Source: Gammaproteobacteria bacterium UBA6173 (GTDB lineage: Bacteria; Pseudomonadota; Gammaproteobacteria; Pseudomonadales; Pseudohongiellaceae). From it: 7,684 bases of DNA. A model generated the notes under the pieces. The model saw only the letters and a program-made list of their open reading frames with translations. It was not told the DNA's origin and made no database searches. The stretch is from the NCBI GenBank assembly GCA_002422225.1, contig DITX01000172.1, forward strand, positions 1-7,684. The letters run 5' to 3'. Position 1 is the stretch's first letter, and each line of letters starts with the position of its first letter. Shown here piece by piece: positions 6,015 to 7,684 of the stretch. Position numbers and translations under genes: made by a program.

Positions 6015-7655
6015 ATGACAATGCAAAAGACTCCCCTGTTGATGCACAGGCTAATGGATCGGGGGGCCATGTTGCAGCCCGACGTAGAGATTTTGACTGC
6101 CACCGCAGACGGTGCGCGCAGTCAGACCATGCTCGAAACGCGCAACAGAGCGCATCAACTGGCGCATGCTCTCAACGAAGCGGGTGTGCAGATTGGCGAT
6201 CGTGTTGCAACGTTTATGTGGAACGGTGCCCGCCACCTGGAGGCCTATCACGCCATTGCCTGCATGGGCGCGGTTGTTCATACGCTGAACATCCGTCTTT
6301 CGCCGGGTGATCTCGAATACATCATCAATCATGCGCAGGATAAAGTTGTGATTGTTGACGCGGATACTCTTCCGCTGTTTGAAAAGCTCGCCGGCAAAAT
6401 GCCCAGTGTCGAAAAAATTATCGTTGCTGCAGAGCCTGGGTTTGAAAACTGGTCGACCAGCCTGCCCAATACCATTGACTATGAAGCATTTATCGCTGGA
6501 AAACCGACACGCTACCAGTGGCCGGAAATTGATGAAAATTCCGCGATGGGTTTGTGTTACACCAGTGGTACAACAGGCAAACCCAAAGGCGTCATGTATA
6601 CCCACCGTGCCAACTACCTGCATACAGTTTCCATCGCCATGACCGATGTGATGGGCTTATCAGCGACTGATAGTTTGCTCGGGATTGTGCCGATGTTTCA
6701 CGCCAATGCCTGGGGACTACCTTGGGTTGCCACCATGCTGGGCATGAGGCAGGTGTATCCTCATCGTTTTATGGTGCCTGATCACTTGGCACGCATGTTG
6801 ATGGACTACGACATCACAATTTCTGCAGGGGTGCCTACCATCTGGCAAGGTATAAAAGGCTTGATGGAAGCCAACCCCGGTAAATATCAATTTAAAGCGC
6901 TTACACGACTCACTTGTGGTGGCTCAGCACCGCCCCCCTCACTGATCGAGTGGTACTGGAACGCGCTCAAAGTCGAAATGGTACAAGGCTGGGGCATGAC
7001 AGAAACCAGCCCGTTGGCGACGATCAGTCGACGCACAGGCAAAAAAAAGCACTTGACGATGTCTGACGCTGAGCGCGCATATAATCAAGCCAAAGCAGGC
7101 TTGCCGATTCCAGGTCTTGAAATTGAAATTTTTGATGACAAGTGGAATGTACTCCCCCATGACGGTAAGTCATTTGGCGAATTGTTGATTCGTGGCCCTT
7201 GGATTTGTTCTGAATATTATAATGATCCACAACCTGACAAGTTCCATGATGGCTGGCTGATCACGGGTGATGTTGCCAAAATAGACCCAGAAGGATACGT
7301 CATCATCACTGACCGCTCTAAAGACCTGATCAAGTCAGGCGGCGAGTGGATTTCATCAGTCGATCTTGAAAACCATATTGTGGGTCTTGCCGGTGTTGCA
7401 CAAGCCTGTGTGGTTGCGCATCCCCACCCGAAATGGGACGAGCGGCCGGTTGCATTGGTGATAAAAAAGCCGGGCGCGGACATTACACCTGCGCAAGTGA
7501 TCAGCTTTTGCGAAAGCAAATTTGCCAAATGGCAGATGCCGGATGATGTGTTGTTTGTGGATGCTATTCCACTGACAGCAACAGGCAAGATGGACAAAAA
7601 AGTGGTGAGAGCCAAACTTGAGGCTGATGGTTATCAGCTACCGGACCAGCGCTGA
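6015..7655 (+). CDS. AMP-forming acyl-CoA synthetase (AlkK/DmdB-like)
   Basis: This 546-residue cytoplasmic enzyme joins a carboxylic acid to coenzyme A through an acyl-adenylate, using ATP. All core motifs of the adenylate-forming superfamily are present: the phosphate-binding loop YTSGTTGKPKG (182-192), GWGMTETSP (325-333), the ATP-ribose aspartate in ITGD (D419), the hinge-region DRSKDLIKSGGEW (433-445), and the C-terminal catalytic lysine in TATGKMDKK (K525). The length equals that of medium-chain ligases such as AlkK and is close to methylmercaptopropionate-CoA ligase DmdB. The chain fits that group (HTLNIRLSPGDLEYIINHA, 89-107), but motifs alone do not fix the acid. The ATG at 6015 has AGGAG eight bases upstream; a second ATG at 6021 is less well spaced. 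It follows a terminator, so it is likely transcribed alone or with genes beyond the window. Likely roles are fatty-acid activation for beta-oxidation or catabolism of a short sulfur-containing or aromatic acid. Confidence 0.92.
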   Translation: MTMQKTPLLMHRLMDRGAMLQPDVEILTATADGARSQTMLETRNRAHQLAHALNEAGVQIGDRVATFMWNGARHLEAYHAIACMGAVVHTLNIRLSPGDLEYIINHAQDKVVIVDADTLPLFEKLAGKMPSVEKIIVAAEPGFENWSTSLPNTIDYEAFIAGKPTRYQWPEIDENSAMGLCYTSGTTGKPKGVMYTHRANYLHTVSIAMTDVMGLSATDSLLGIVPMFHANAWGLPWVATMLGMRQVYPHRFMVPDHLARMLMDYDITISAGVPTIWQGIKGLMEANPGKYQFKALTRLTCGGSAPPPSLIEWYWNALKVEMVQGWGMTETSPLATISRRTGKKKHLTMSDAERAYNQAKAGLPIPGLEIEIFDDKWNVLPHDGKSFGELLIRGPWICSEYYNDPQPDKFHDGWLITGDVAKIDPEGYVIITDRSKDLIKSGGEWISSVDLENHIVGLAGVAQACVVAHPHPKWDERPVALVIKKPGADITPAQVISFCESKFAKWQMPDDVLFVDAIPLTATGKMDKKVVRAKLEADGYQLPDQR

Positions 7656-7684
7656 GTAACGGCAGCTTGTAAGTGGTTTTACAA

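Overview
The window looks like chromosomal DNA from a Gram-negative bacterium, most likely a heterotrophic gammaproteobacterium. This is inferred from a diheme c-type cytochrome, a TonB-dependent receptor remnant, a CadC-type membrane regulator, a Tat-exported flavoenzyme and an FNR/Anr-type operator. No rRNA, tRNA, insertion sequence, CRISPR array or phage gene was seen.

Layout, left to right. (1) 1-436, minus: the N-terminal part of an exported diheme cytochrome c (c4-like), cut by the window edge. (2) 437-1050: a strong minus-strand terminator (516-546), then the decayed 3' end of a TonB-dependent receptor gene (580-855, perhaps further), a short inverted repeat, and otherwise unassigned DNA. 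(3) 1051-3177, minus: a 708-residue CadC-like regulator with a cytoplasmic winged-helix domain, one membrane helix, a TolB-like segment and a TPR-type repeat region. (4) 3178-3558: a 381-bp divergent control region with small palindromes and repeats. (5) 3559-5130, plus: a Tat-exported FAD-dependent amine or L-amino-acid oxidase, followed by a terminator. (6) 5383-5787, plus: a small exported protein of unknown function, with a perfect FNR/Anr box (5281-5294) about 40 bp before its likely transcription start and its own terminator. (7) 6015-7655, plus: a complete AMP-forming acyl-CoA synthetase (AlkK/DmdB-like).

Functional reading. The regulator and the oxidase share one divergent control region, so the regulator may control the oxidase. 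The oxidase would work in the periplasm on an amine or amino acid, and a CadC-type protein has a periplasmic sensory part that could report on such compounds; this link is inference. The small exported protein appears to be a separate, oxygen-controlled unit bounded by terminators on both sides. The acyl-CoA ligase follows the second terminator and probably has its own promoter. The most interesting items are the FNR-controlled orphan exported protein, the divergent regulator/oxidase pair and the receptor pseudogene. No clear new multi-gene system is visible.
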